Assembly: GCA_947167515.1 (NCBI GenBank)
Contig: CAMVIM010000010.1
Span: 53,568 to 117,567, forward strand
Length of the DNA stretch: 64,000 bases
Reading direction: 5' to 3'
Origin: an uncultured Prevotellaceae bacterium
GTDB taxonomy: Bacteria > Bacteroidota > Bacteroidia > Bacteroidales > Bacteroidaceae
Positions 20,286 to 30,952 of the stretch are shown piece by piece; positions within the stretch are counted from its first letter, which is position 1; each line of letters starts with the position of its first letter. The notes below the pieces were generated by a model. The model ran no database searches, had not been told where the DNA came from, and saw only the letters and a list, made by a program, of their open reading frames with translations. Position numbers and translations under genes: made by a program.

Positions 20286-22238
20286 TTATTTCGGGGAAAA
20301 TTCTGATGGTTTGCAGCCAAATTCCTTCTGGAAGCATTTGCTAAAGTAACTGGTGGAGCCGAAGCCTGTGTGCTGGGCTATGTCGGTCACGGTCATGTTT
20401 CCCTCTTGTAGCATGCGGGCGGCGCGGTGGAGTCGGATGCTGCGGATGAAGGCCACGGGTGACTGCTGCATGAGGTGGGTGAGCCGCTTGTAGAGTCCTG
20501 TGCGCTCCATGCAGAGGTCGGCGGCCAATCGTTCCACGTTGTAGGTGGGGTCGGTGATGTGTTGCTCCACGAGCAGGGTGGCACGGGCCATGAATTCTTT
20601 TTCTTGGGGTGTGGGTTCGGGGAGTGTGGCTGTTGGGCTGACGGGGTCTGGCTCGTTGAGCATGACGATGGCTTCGGAGTGTTCGTAGCGGTTGATTTGC
20701 TCAACGAGGTTCTGGATGCGCAGCAGGAGCATGTCTTCACGGCTTTTGCGCTGCAGGTGGCGGCGGTAGAGGCCGAAGAGGATGAGGAGAGCGGCGATGC
20801 CTAATAATAAATAGGTGAGGTAGGCGATGGGGGTCTGCCACCAAGGAGGACGGATGGTGAAAGTGATGCGGCGCACATCGGCAGGGTTCCAGTGGGCAGG
20901 GTTGGTGGTGGCCATCACCTCAAGAGTGTAGTCGCCTGGCGAGAGGCTGACCAAGGGAAGGTAGAAGATGCCTTTGTCGTCGACTTGATGGTTGGTCGTG
21001 TCGGCGGAGAGAATGTGCCACTGTCCGCTGATACCCGAGAGACGGTAGCGGTAGTAGGTGCTGCGGGGTCGCACGTAGTTCATGGTGGAGAACTGAAAGG
21101 CCAGCGAGTTTTGGTCGTGGGCAAGGGAGAGGTGGCTGACGTAGGGTGGGGTGACGCTAAGCAGGGTGTCACCATCATAGGTCTGTCCTGCTTGCAGGGT
21201 CTGTCCGTGCAGGTATATGGCTGAGAGGATGGGGTGTACCTCAATGTCGATGGGACGGGTGTCGAAGAGGCCAGAGAGAGGAGATGTGTAGAGCAGTCCG
21301 TTGTTGTAGGTGCCAAGCCAGATGCCCCCTTCGCGGTCAAGCCATACGGTGTTGATGCCAGTGGTGAGAGTGGTGCCGTCTGGCAGACGCAGTTCTTTGA
21401 ACAACTCTTTCTCGCCTGTGGTGGGGTTGATGCGTAGGTAGCCGTCGGGGGTGGTCAGGTAGAGCATTCCCGTAGGTGTGGGTGTCAGGGTGTGCATCCA
21501 AGAGGAACTGGTCATCAATTGGTGCCATTGGTGAGTGCGAGGGTTGAACGATTGGAGGATGGAGCCGCCGTTGCCTGTACGCACTTGGTAGAAACAGTGG
21601 TCTGCTCCAAGAACGACCAGTGATGTGCTGGCATACTTTTCCCGTTGTGGTTCGCCATATGCTTTCGAAAGGTAAGCTATGTGTCCGTCTTTCTGATAGA
21701 CAGCAAGTTGTCCTGTACTGAAGAAGGCGTAGATGCTGTCGGCAAAGGACACGACATCTTGCAGGTTTCCTGCTTGGGCAGGCAGATGCAATTGGCGGTG
21801 GGTGGTGGGGTTTTGAAGTGTCAGTTCTTTCTGTAGCCATGTTTCTCCATTTTGTGTGATGAAGAAGTCGGTGGCAGTCCAATCTTTTGCCTTTTCCCAA
21901 TGGAGTGTGGGCAGATGGAGGCAGTAGAGCCGTCCCCATTGCTTCATCCAGAGGCGGTGGTGGCTGTCGGCAAAGAGGTGAGTGGCTCCTGTGTAGGAGG
22001 GCAGACTGACCCATCGGGTGGTGTCGATGGCTACGGACTGGAATCGGTGACCGTCGTAGATATCGACGGCTCGGTCGGTGACGATGACCATGCGTCCATC
22101 GGACAACTGCAACATCTGCAACACGTGGTTGCTGCTCAACCCATTCTGCTGGTTGAGGGTGTAGTAGTTGCTGCTGGCTTCAACTGCTCGACTGCTGAGA
22201 GGAAGAAGGAGGAGAAGAGGAAGGAAGAAACGTAGCAT
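20286..22238 (-). CDS. Membrane-spanning AraC-family regulator (SusR-like: sensor region, TM, HTH_AraC)
   Basis: Signal peptide, NQQNGLSSNHVLQMLQLSDG, Y_Y_Y-like domain, TM, then VERLAADLCMERTGLYKRL...VTDIAQHTGFGSTSYFSKCFQKEFGCKPSEF; no kinase or receiver motifs. Confidence 0.88.
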   Translation of the reverse strand: MLRFFLPLLLLLPLSSRAVEASSNYYTLNQQNGLSSNHVLQMLQLSDGRMVIVTDRAVDIYDGHRFQSVAIDTTRWVSLPSYTGATHLFADSHHRLWMKQWGRLYCLHLPTLHWEKAKDWTATDFFITQNGETWLQKELTLQNPTTHRQLHLPAQAGNLQDVVSFADSIYAFFSTGQLAVYQKDGHIAYLSKAYGEPQREKYASTSLVVLGADHCFYQVRTGNGGSILQSFNPRTHQWHQLMTSSSWMHTLTPTPTGMLYLTTPDGYLRINPTTGEKELFKELRLPDGTTLTTGINTVWLDREGGIWLGTYNNGLLYTSPLSGLFDTRPIDIEVHPILSAIYLHGQTLQAGQTYDGDTLLSVTPPYVSHLSLAHDQNSLAFQFSTMNYVRPRSTYYRYRLSGISGQWHILSADTTNHQVDDKGIFYLPLVSLSPGDYTLEVMATTNPAHWNPADVRRITFTIRPPWWQTPIAYLTYLLLGIAALLILFGLYRRHLQRKSREDMLLLRIQNLVEQINRYEHSEAIVMLNEPDPVSPTATLPEPTPQEKEFMARATLLVEQHITDPTYNVERLAADLCMERTGLYKRLTHLMQQSPVAFIRSIRLHRAARMLQEGNMTVTDIAQHTGFGSTSYFSKCFQKEFGCKPSEFSPK

Positions 22239-22293
22239 GGCAGTTGAGAGTTGCCTATTGAGAGTTGACAATTAGGAGTTACCTGTTGATGGT

Positions 22294-25149
22294 TTAGGGT
22301 CGAGAGTAGATTTTTTTCCTCCCTTGAATCAGTACACCGGTAGCACTTATTGAGGCAGGACGGCCACTCAGGTCGTAGGCTTGTCCATCTCCCTTTGTGG
22401 GCTGGGAGTCAGCGTTCACAGCATGGATGGCGGTGGGATAGGCTGGCTCGTAGTCGTCGCTGATGTCTTTGGATTGGGCTTCGAGGTCAGTCATGATGTC
22501 AGCCACCTCCTCGGCGGTGAGGGCATAGTTGTAGATGCGGAAGTCGTCGATGCGGCCGTTGAAGAAGGGGTCGGAGGTGAACTGGGAACGTCCGATGTAA
22601 CAGAGGGAGGGGGCGATGTCGGAGAGCCGGATGGTGAAGTCGTTGCGTGTGGCCACGGCTTGTCCGTCGAGGTAGAGGATGCCTTGTACCTTGTCGCCTA
22701 TGGGTTGGAGGGTAACGGCGATGTGGTGCCAAATGCCAGAGGTGAGCTTCTTGTTGTTGGTAAGGATTTCTTCATCGCCACCGTTCTTCATGACGAAGCG
22801 CATCTGGGAGCCGTTGCTGGGGGTGAAGAACATGTATTGTGCGGTGCCGTTGCCGAAGTCGAAGAGGCGTTGCCAGTTTGTGGCTGTTTGGCTGTTCCAG
22901 TACACCCATGTGGCGATGGTCATGGCATCGTGGTGGCTGATGGAGTAGGGGAGCATGAGGTAAGAGCTGCCATTGAGGGTAAGGCTTTTGGTGCCCGATT
23001 TGGCGAGGGTGCCTGTGCCGTAGGTGGCAGTGCCATAGAGGGTGGCATCGAGGTGGTTGGGCGTGAGGTCGGTCAGGTTGTTGTCGAACTGCCACTGAGC
23101 CACCAGTACCTTCTCCGTGAGGGGTGCGGCTTCCAGCACTTCAGATGCTTCTGAGCGGTTGTAGTGCTCATCCACCGCCTGCACCTTGTAGAGATAAGTC
23201 TGTCCTGCCACCGCCGTGTTGTCGATGAATGCAGTGCCTGCCACATTGCGTCCGATGGTGTTGTACGCAGCCGTTTCCAGTGCGCCGTCTGTCGGCTTCT
23301 CTGCTCGCAGGATGGTGTAGGAAATCACGTCCTCGTCGGCAGAAGCAGTCCATGTCAGTTCCACGCTGCCTGCTCTCTGCTTGGCTGCGAGACTGGTGGG
23401 GGCTTCGGGAGCCTTCATCACGGTCAGGGCTGGGATTTTCACGTCGGTGGGCAGGAATCGCCACAGATATTTGTTCACCTCCGAGGGTCGGGCATTGTCG
23501 GCAGGGGGAGTTTTCAATGTGACGGCCGTGCCTGTTGTGGTGCTGCTGCAATAGAGATACTTATTGGTCAGGCGGTTGATGATGTAGAAGGCTCCATCCT
23601 TTGCATACTTCACATACCACTGCTCTTCCATCGGGTGGTTTGTTCCTGCGTTATACACGATAACATTGCCGCCCGACAGGAAGATGGAAGATAGATTGCC
23701 CCAGTTCAGTTCTGAGTTGAGGTGCATATTCGTGTTGCCCGCATTGTCGAAGAACCAGTAGGAGATGTCGCCATCGGTGTATTTGGGATAGACCTTCCAC
23801 TGCTGGGTGGTGCCACTGGTCTTGCGGCTCTCGGATGTAGCGCTGCCTCCATTCATGGTCAGCAGTTTCTTGCTCGACAGGTTCAAAATCTGGTAGGTGC
23901 CGTTCACCTCAAAAGGAGCCACGTCATCTCCCCATGTGATGTCGAAGAGTCGCTCGGCGTTGATTTGTCCTTTCTGATAGCCGTTGCCGCCTGGCACATC
24001 ATACACATACATTCGGGTTGGGCCATAGCCGTTGATGAACACATCCTTGGTGGTGCTGATGAATGCGAACGATGAAGTGTTGGCCTGCCGTTCGCTCGAC
24101 CCCAGATAGCCATGCACCTCGCCCGTCTTCTCATTGCGATAGACGGCTCCGCTCGTCCATGCCGAACGGTTTTCGCCATAACCGATTCGCACACCCTCGT
24201 TGGAGTCGATGCAGAACTGTCCTCGGGCCTTCGAATCGAAGCCCCACCAGATGCCGTTCTCCATGCCGTACTGCACACCCACGATGGCTTCGCCCACATT
24301 GTGCAGCTCGTCGGCTGTGCCCACCTTGCCGTCGGCTTTCACCTTGGCGAAGAAGTTGGCGTAGTTGTCGAACGAGCCTGCCAGTTGGTGTGTGTTTCCC
24401 TCGTCGATGTAGTTATACAGATAGTTGTACCATGGGAGTGCCCTGTCATCGTTCAGCGTGTTGCCGCCACAGACGCGGATGTCCTTAAAGAACTCGTCAT
24501 CCTTCAGCAGTTTGGCGATAGCAAGGAAATCCTTCATTGCTTGACTCTCGTTGGTTGCCTGGTCCCACACAAAGTCTGGCTCGTTGAAGGGTGACACACT
24601 GACCACCTTCAGCCCCTGCTTCTGCACAAATTGCACACTCGCCTTGATGAGCTTGTACCACTCTTGAGGGTTGCCTTGATAGTTGGTTCTGCCTGTGTAG
24701 TCCGTTATCTTAGCCCCGTTCTTCTCGGGGTAGTTGCCGTTGTCATCCACCTGATAGAACAGTGCCTCGTGGTCACAATTCAAGTTCACCTCCTTCGTGC
24801 CTGTCCGTTTGATCAGGTCGCACCGCCATTTCAGTTTCTTCTGCTGACGGGCGGTCAGCGTCAAGGTGCCGTCACCATTGTCTGTCACGAGGTCGTTAGG
24901 CTGGAACGACACACGTCCAGTGGCAAGGTTCTCCTTGCCGATGTGAGCAATGCCGCGATACACGTTGTAGTCCCAGTCCCATGCGGCATCCATGCCCCAT
25001 GTCACACGGAACTCCTCGCCTGGAGCAGTCACGTCAAACGTAATGTCCACGCTCGCCTTCTTCATGGCTTTCATGAAGTCTGAACTTGTTTGTGCTTGTG
25101 TTGCGATGGCTGTCCATATTGCCATAGTCAGTAAAAGGTGCTTCTTCAT
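22294..25149 (-). CDS. Secreted GH30-like glycoside hydrolase with ricin-like, Fn3-like and LamG-like modules
   Basis: VVSVSPFNEPDFVWDQ (candidate acid/base Glu), LamG-like MTIATWVYWNSQ...RIDDFRIYNYALTAEEVADI. Confidence 0.75.
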   Translation of the reverse strand: MKKHLLLTMAIWTAIATQAQTSSDFMKAMKKASVDITFDVTAPGEEFRVTWGMDAAWDWDYNVYRGIAHIGKENLATGRVSFQPNDLVTDNGDGTLTLTARQQKKLKWRCDLIKRTGTKEVNLNCDHEALFYQVDDNGNYPEKNGAKITDYTGRTNYQGNPQEWYKLIKASVQFVQKQGLKVVSVSPFNEPDFVWDQATNESQAMKDFLAIAKLLKDDEFFKDIRVCGGNTLNDDRALPWYNYLYNYIDEGNTHQLAGSFDNYANFFAKVKADGKVGTADELHNVGEAIVGVQYGMENGIWWGFDSKARGQFCIDSNEGVRIGYGENRSAWTSGAVYRNEKTGEVHGYLGSSERQANTSSFAFISTTKDVFINGYGPTRMYVYDVPGGNGYQKGQINAERLFDITWGDDVAPFEVNGTYQILNLSSKKLLTMNGGSATSESRKTSGTTQQWKVYPKYTDGDISYWFFDNAGNTNMHLNSELNWGNLSSIFLSGGNVIVYNAGTNHPMEEQWYVKYAKDGAFYIINRLTNKYLYCSSTTTGTAVTLKTPPADNARPSEVNKYLWRFLPTDVKIPALTVMKAPEAPTSLAAKQRAGSVELTWTASADEDVISYTILRAEKPTDGALETAAYNTIGRNVAGTAFIDNTAVAGQTYLYKVQAVDEHYNRSEASEVLEAAPLTEKVLVAQWQFDNNLTDLTPNHLDATLYGTATYGTGTLAKSGTKSLTLNGSSYLMLPYSISHHDAMTIATWVYWNSQTATNWQRLFDFGNGTAQYMFFTPSNGSQMRFVMKNGGDEEILTNNKKLTSGIWHHIAVTLQPIGDKVQGILYLDGQAVATRNDFTIRLSDIAPSLCYIGRSQFTSDPFFNGRIDDFRIYNYALTAEEVADIMTDLEAQSKDISDDYEPAYPTAIHAVNADSQPTKGDGQAYDLSGRPASISATGVLIQGRKKIYSRP

Positions 25150-25203
25150 ATTTCAATGGAAGTTAGGAGTTACTTTAACTTTTAGTTTTTATGTTTTCAC
25201 TTT

Positions 25204-26427
25204 TCATTGCGCCTTTTCGTCGAGGTAGGAGTCTTTGAATCCGAGGAAGTAGAGCACACCGTCCAGTCCGATGGTGTTGATGCTCTGCTGGGCGTTCGCC
25301 ACCACACGGGGTTTGGCATGGAAAGCAATGCCCAGACCCGCCTGTGAGAGCATGGGCAGGTCGTTGGCTCCGTCGCCCACAGCGATGGTCTGCTGCAAAT
25401 CCACCTTCTCCACCTGCGCGATGAGCTTGAGGAGTTCAGCCTTGCGGCGGCCATCCACGATTTCGCCCACGTAGTTGCCCGTCAGGTGTCCTGTCTCGTC
25501 AATCTCCAGTTCGTTGGCATACACATAGTCGATGCCGTATTTCTTCTGGATGTATTCGCCAAAGAACGTGAAGCCACCGCTGAGGATGGCAATCTTGTAG
25601 CCGTACTTCTTCAGCACATACATCAGTCGATCGACCCCCTCGGTGAAAGGCAAGTTCTCCGCAATCTCACGCATCACGCTCACGTCCAGTCCCTTCAGCA
25701 ACTTGCACCGCTGGGTGAAACTCTCCTTGAAGTCAATCTCCCCTCTCATGGCACTCGCCGTGATGGCAGCCACCTGGTCATACACTCCATGCTTGCGCGC
25801 CAGTTCGTCAATCACCTCCGTCTGAATCAGCGTCGAGTCCATGTCGAAGCAGATGAGTCGGCGCATACGGCGGTACATATTGTCCGTCTGGAACGACCCG
25901 TCCACCTCCAGTTCGCTCGACATTCGGAGCAGTTCGGCATGCAGGGCTTCCGTGTCCTTCGGAGTGCCGCGCACCGAAAACTGGATGCAGGCCCTCGTCT
26001 TCTCCTTCGGATGCAGGATGCTGGCACGGCCCGACAGCCGCTTGATGCCGTCGATGTTCAGGCCCTGATTCACAATCAGTCGGCTCACCGCCTCAATCTG
26101 CCGTGCCGTCAGTTGTCTGCCCAATACCGTTAGGATATAGCGATTCTTTCCTTGTCGGGCCACCCAAGCTTCATATTCGTCCATGGTGACGGGGGCAAAG
26201 CCAATATTTACTCCCAGTTCGCTAGCCCTGAAAAGCAGCTCCTTCATCACGTGTCCTGACCTGTCTTCAGTCACACGGATGAGGATGCCCAGTGAGAGGG
26301 TTGAGTGTATGTCGGCCTGTCCAATGTCTTGAATGTCCACGTCATGACGCGCCAGCACATCCATGATGCTGGCCGTCAATCCTGGGCGGTCTTCGCCAGT
26401 GATACGCAATAGAATCAGTTCTTCCAT
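25204..26427 (-). CDS. serB: Phosphoserine phosphatase with N-terminal ACT-like region
   Basis: ICFDMDSTLIQTEVIDELA, AILSGGFTFF, VGDGANDLPML; N-terminal LLRITGEDRPGLTASIM. Confidence 0.95.
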   Translation of the reverse strand: MEELILLRITGEDRPGLTASIMDVLARHDVDIQDIGQADIHSTLSLGILIRVTEDRSGHVMKELLFRASELGVNIGFAPVTMDEYEAWVARQGKNRYILTVLGRQLTARQIEAVSRLIVNQGLNIDGIKRLSGRASILHPKEKTRACIQFSVRGTPKDTEALHAELLRMSSELEVDGSFQTDNMYRRMRRLICFDMDSTLIQTEVIDELARKHGVYDQVAAITASAMRGEIDFKESFTQRCKLLKGLDVSVMREIAENLPFTEGVDRLMYVLKKYGYKIAILSGGFTFFGEYIQKKYGIDYVYANELEIDETGHLTGNYVGEIVDGRRKAELLKLIAQVEKVDLQQTIAVGDGANDLPMLSQAGLGIAFHAKPRVVANAQQSINTIGLDGVLYFLGFKDSYLDEKAQ

Positions 26428-26617
26428 CTTTATATTACGGTTTTGACTGCAAAGATGGTGAAAAAAAACATATTTTCCCCATTTTTATAGATTTTTTTTT
26501 AGGTTTTAACTAGCTTTTTGGTACATACCCGCAAAAAGGTGTTACGACACAGAAATTAAGTCTGGGGGAAAATGACGACTTTTGCGTCCGCGAAAAAATA
26601 GAAAGGTAATCGATAAA

Positions 26618-29386
26618 ATGAAAAAGAAAGAATTAGTAAGGTTTGTACGCTCATTGAGGCGGGACGGAGTGATGGGGACATGTTTCTTGTTGTGTGGCAT
26701 GTTCTTCTATCCCCAGATAGTCAAGGCACAGTTGTCCTCGAACCCTGACAAGTTCCTTGGCAACATCACCACGGGAAACAACCAGGTGGATTGGGGGGGA
26801 GTGGAACCGTTCCGCTCGCTTTGGAACCAGATTACGCCGGAAAATGCGACCAAGTGGGATGCCTGCGAACCCAGCCGGAAGAACTTCACATTTGGAGGCG
26901 CTGATGTGTCGGCTAACTACGCCAAGAAGTGGGGATTCCCCTTCAAATTCCACACGCTCATCTGGGGTGCACAATATCCCAGTTGGGTGAACAATCTTTC
27001 CACGACAGAGCAGACCAAAGCCATCACCGAGTGGTTTGATGGCGTGAAGGCGCACTATCCGAACCTCGAAATCATCGACGTGGTCAACGAAGCCATTGCG
27101 GGCCATCAGCCAGCTCCCTACAGGGCGGCTCTCGGCGGTGAAGGTAAGACCGGGTACGACTGGATCATTAAGGCGTTTGAGATGGCGCACGAGCGGTGGC
27201 CCGACGCGATTCTCGTCTATAATGACTTTAACACCTTCCGTTGGCAGAAAACGGAGTTCATAGACCTGGTTCGTACCCTTCGTGATGCGGGTGCACCGAT
27301 TGATGCTTATGGATGTCAGTCGCACGACCTGACAGACATGGGAGTAGACGACTTCAAGTCAGCCATGACGGAGATACAGAACGCGCTCAAAATGCCCATG
27401 TACAGCACCGAGTACGACATCGGCACCAACAATGATGCCTTGCAGGAGCAGCGCTACAAGGAGCAGATTCCTTACATGTGGGAGGCGGACTACTGCGCAG
27501 GTGTAACCCTTTGGGGGTATGTTTATGGGCAGACATGGACAGGCAATGAAAAGGACGGGACGAGGGGAAATTCCGGAATCATCCGTGACGGCGAGGATCG
27601 CCCTGCCATGACCTGGTTGCGCAGCTACATGCAGAGCGAGAAGGCTAAGACGGCAAAGAGTCCTTTCCCTGGCATGAAAAAGGAAGCTTCCGTTTACATC
27701 AAGCCACAAGTCTTCACCCCCACCAAAGGGGAACCTTTGACCATCACAGTCAATGCTCGTCTCCGTACCAAGACCATCGACCATATCGACCTTTATGTGA
27801 AAGGTGTGAAATACAAGACCCTCACAGAGGTGGCTTCGGTGAATGCGAAGACCCTCGATGCAGCCTATGAAACCGAATACACTCCGGCGACAGCGGGCAA
27901 GTACAACCTGAAGGCCATCGTGTTCGACACCGAGGGCAACAAATATGAACGTCTGGGTGGATTTACAGCTTACAACCCGCGCGGCCCCTATAGAGATGTC
28001 ATCGATTTGCCTGGCACCATCCAGGGCGAAAACTTTGATGCGGGCGGCGAAGGCCTCACCTATCACGATAGCGACTCACAGAATCAGGGCAGCGGATCAT
28101 CGTATCGCTCCGACGCAGGCAGTGTGGATATCGAGAGGATCAGCAGTGGCTATGCTGTGGGATGGACGCATGCCGGCGAATGGTTTGAATACACCGTAAA
28201 CGTACTTGAGCCTGGACTCTACGAGTTCGATGCCTACTGTGCTTCGCAGGACGGTGGTGGCTCGTTCTCGCTGGCGTTGAGCAACGACGGGGTGTTGACC
28301 GATTTGACGGGCGAGGTGCCTGTCAACAAGACAAGCAACTGGAGCACCTATAAGGCTATCCACGGCCGTCTGACCAGACAATTGGCGGAAGGCCAGCAGG
28401 TACTGCGTTTCACCGTCAAGAGTGGTGACCTGCTCTTCAACTTCGATAAGATAGTGCTGCGCCGCATTGAGCAGGACAATAACATTAGTATATCAATGAA
28501 AGCCGACCCAGCACCCGCCACTGTCAATACCAACACCACGCTCACGGTCACCACTTCATCAACAACCAGTGACATAGCCAACGTGAAGATATATGTGGAC
28601 AACATCTTGTTGAAAACGCTCACGGCATCACCCTTCACCACCACCTACAAGCCCACGGCCAAGGGGACGGTGAACTTCACGGCTATAGCCACCGACGCGG
28701 AGGGGAAGCAGTCGCGCATCGCCAAATACACCCTCAAGGTCAATCCCAAGCGTACACCTTACGGGACAACGCCATTGGCCATTCCAGGTATCATCCAGGC
28801 TGAACGATTTGACAAGGGCGGCGAGGGCTTCACTTTCCACGACTCCGACACCAAGGCTGAAGGCGATGGCTCATCCTACCGTTCTGATGCTGAAGGTGTG
28901 GATATTGTGAAGTGCACCAATGGTTACGCTTTGGGCTATACCGCCCAGAACGAATGGACGGAGTACACCATCAATGTGAAGGAACCTGGCAAGTATGCTT
29001 ATGTGGCTACCGTGTCTTCTGGCACCACTGGCTCCAATTTCCGCATCAGCCTCGTCAACGCCAATGGCACCCTCACCCGTTTGGCTGATGTCAGTGTGCC
29101 GAAGACGGGTAATAACGACTGGAACACCTATGGAACGGTGGAGGGCAACTTCATCAGGAATCTTGCGGAGGGTGAACAAATCCTGCGTTTCACCATCACT
29201 GGTGCTAGTTGCAACATTGATAAGGTGCAGCTGAATTGCCTCATCAATACTGACATTGACGATGTTCAGGCTGAACCCACACCTGAAGTGGCCGATGGGG
29301 TAGTTTACAACCTTGCCGGACAGCAGGTCGATGACTCCTACAAAGGCATCGTCATCAAGAATGGCCGAAAATATCTGAAGAAATAA
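26618..29386 (+). CDS. GH10 endo-1,4-beta-xylanase with two CBM6-like domains
   Basis: ITPENATKWDACEP, DVVNEAI (acid/base), STEYDIG (nucleophile); two IPG/LPGTIQ(G/A)E.FD.GGEG.T.HDSD CBM6 modules. Confidence 0.95.
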   Translation: MKKKELVRFVRSLRRDGVMGTCFLLCGMFFYPQIVKAQLSSNPDKFLGNITTGNNQVDWGGVEPFRSLWNQITPENATKWDACEPSRKNFTFGGADVSANYAKKWGFPFKFHTLIWGAQYPSWVNNLSTTEQTKAITEWFDGVKAHYPNLEIIDVVNEAIAGHQPAPYRAALGGEGKTGYDWIIKAFEMAHERWPDAILVYNDFNTFRWQKTEFIDLVRTLRDAGAPIDAYGCQSHDLTDMGVDDFKSAMTEIQNALKMPMYSTEYDIGTNNDALQEQRYKEQIPYMWEADYCAGVTLWGYVYGQTWTGNEKDGTRGNSGIIRDGEDRPAMTWLRSYMQSEKAKTAKSPFPGMKKEASVYIKPQVFTPTKGEPLTITVNARLRTKTIDHIDLYVKGVKYKTLTEVASVNAKTLDAAYETEYTPATAGKYNLKAIVFDTEGNKYERLGGFTAYNPRGPYRDVIDLPGTIQGENFDAGGEGLTYHDSDSQNQGSGSSYRSDAGSVDIERISSGYAVGWTHAGEWFEYTVNVLEPGLYEFDAYCASQDGGGSFSLALSNDGVLTDLTGEVPVNKTSNWSTYKAIHGRLTRQLAEGQQVLRFTVKSGDLLFNFDKIVLRRIEQDNNISISMKADPAPATVNTNTTLTVTTSSTTSDIANVKIYVDNILLKTLTASPFTTTYKPTAKGTVNFTAIATDAEGKQSRIAKYTLKVNPKRTPYGTTPLAIPGIIQAERFDKGGEGFTFHDSDTKAEGDGSSYRSDAEGVDIVKCTNGYALGYTAQNEWTEYTINVKEPGKYAYVATVSSGTTGSNFRISLVNANGTLTRLADVSVPKTGNNDWNTYGTVEGNFIRNLAEGEQILRFTITGASCNIDKVQLNCLINTDIDDVQAEPTPEVADGVVYNLAGQQVDDSYKGIVIKNGRKYLKK

Positions 29387-29418
29387 TGTGAAAAAGTAAA
29401 ACTGAAAAGTGATAAATG

Positions 29419-29494
29419 AAAAGTGAAAAATTTGCTACCGCATTGGTAGGTCCACTAAACGACCAACAGCTGCGGTAGCAAATTTTTCACTTTT
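29419..29494. terminator. Bidirectional terminator-like inverted repeat between convergent GH10 and tyrS genes
   Basis: 24-bp perfect arms aaaagtgaaaaatttgctaccgca / tgcggtagcaaatttttcactttt plus inner ttggt/accaa. Confidence 0.8.
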
Positions 29495-29512
29495 TACTTT
29501 TACTTTCTCCCT

Positions 29513-30808
29513 TTATTTTGCGATGATAAGGTTGTACTTCTTCTTGCCTTGCTGCACAAGCAGGTATTTCCCGTCCAGCAGGTCGCCCGTCGTCAGCACT
29601 TGGTCAGCTGCCGTAGCCTTCTCCTTGTTGATGCTCACGCCGCCACCCTTGACGAGTGTCTTTACCTCGCCCTTGCTTGGGAAGGCTGCAGCATGGTCAA
29701 CTACCAAGTCAGCCAGTTTCACGCCCGTTTCAAAGAGTGCCTTGTCCACCTCGAACTGAGGCACACCCGCAAAGACATCCAGCAGCGTCTGCTCGTCCAG
29801 CTTGAGGAGGCTCTCCTTGGTGGATTTGCCAAAGAGGATGTTAGAAGCTTCGACAGCCATGTCATAGTCCTCGCGGGAGTGTACCATGACGGTCACTTCC
29901 TCTGCCAGACGTTTCTGCAGCACACGGCGACCAGGGTCGGTGTCGTGGTCGGCGATGAGGGCATCGATTTCCTCTTTCTCCAACGAGGTGAATATTTTGA
30001 TGTATCGCTTGGCATCCTCATCAGGCACGTTGAGCCAGAACTGGTAGAACTGGTAGGGGGAGGTGTAATTGCGGTCGAGCCACACGTTGCCTGACTCCGT
30101 CTTGCCGAACTTGCGGCCATCGCTCTTGGTGACGAGGGGGCAGGTGAGGGCGAAGCACTCATTGCCGTTCATGCGGCGGATGAGTTCGGAACCTGTGGTG
30201 ATGTTGCCCCATTGGTCGGCACCACCGAGCTGGAGCTTGCAGCCCTTGTGCTGGTTGAGGTAGTAGAAGTCGTAACCCTGCAGCAGCTGGTAGGTGAACT
30301 CCGTGAAGCTCAGACCATCGCGGGCCTCGCCGTTCAGTCGCTTCTGCACACTCTCCTTCGCCATCATGTAGTTGACGGTGATGTGCTTGCCGATGTCCCT
30401 GACGAAGTCGAGGAAGCGGAAGTCCTTCATCCAGTCGTAGTTGTTGACGAGTTCGGCGCGGTTGGGTGCGTCGCTGTCGAAGTCGAGGAAGTGGGCGAGC
30501 TGTGCCTTGATGCAGGCGACGTTGTGGCGCAGGGTCTCTTCGTCGAGGAGATTGCGTTCAGTGCTCTTGCCTGAGGGGTCGCCAATCATGCCAGTGGCTC
30601 CGCCGATGAGGGCGAGGGGCTTGTGGCCGCAGCGTTGGAAGTGGCGGAGCATCATCACGCCGCAGAGGTGTCCGATGTGGAGGGAGTCAGCGGTGGGGTC
30701 GATGCCGAGGTAGGCGGTGACCTGCTCCTTCCTGAGCAGTTCGTCGGTGCCTGGCATCATCTGATGGATCATGCCGCGCCAGGTGAGTTCTTGTACAAAA
30801 TCTTTCAT
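29513..30808 (-). CDS. tyrS: Tyrosine--tRNA ligase
   Basis: [37 protein letters not shown]-terminal S4 domain. Confidence 0.97.
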   Translation of the reverse strand: MKDFVQELTWRGMIHQMMPGTDELLRKEQVTAYLGIDPTADSLHIGHLCGVMMLRHFQRCGHKPLALIGGATGMIGDPSGKSTERNLLDEETLRHNVACIKAQLAHFLDFDSDAPNRAELVNNYDWMKDFRFLDFVRDIGKHITVNYMMAKESVQKRLNGEARDGLSFTEFTYQLLQGYDFYYLNQHKGCKLQLGGADQWGNITTGSELIRRMNGNECFALTCPLVTKSDGRKFGKTESGNVWLDRNYTSPYQFYQFWLNVPDEDAKRYIKIFTSLEKEEIDALIADHDTDPGRRVLQKRLAEEVTVMVHSREDYDMAVEASNILFGKSTKESLLKLDEQTLLDVFAGVPQFEVDKALFETGVKLADLVVDHAAAFPSKGEVKTLVKGGGVSINKEKATAADQVLTTGDLLDGKYLLVQQGKKKYNLIIAK

Positions 30809-30952
30809 ATTTAGAATTGTTTGGATTGTTTCTTGGGTGCAAAGTTACGGAAAAGTTAGGAGTTAGGAGTCAGGAGTAGGGAATAAAATGGGTGAAAAGT
30901 GTGAGTTTTTCACTTGAAACATGTATCTTTGCACCCAATAAATGTGATTAGC

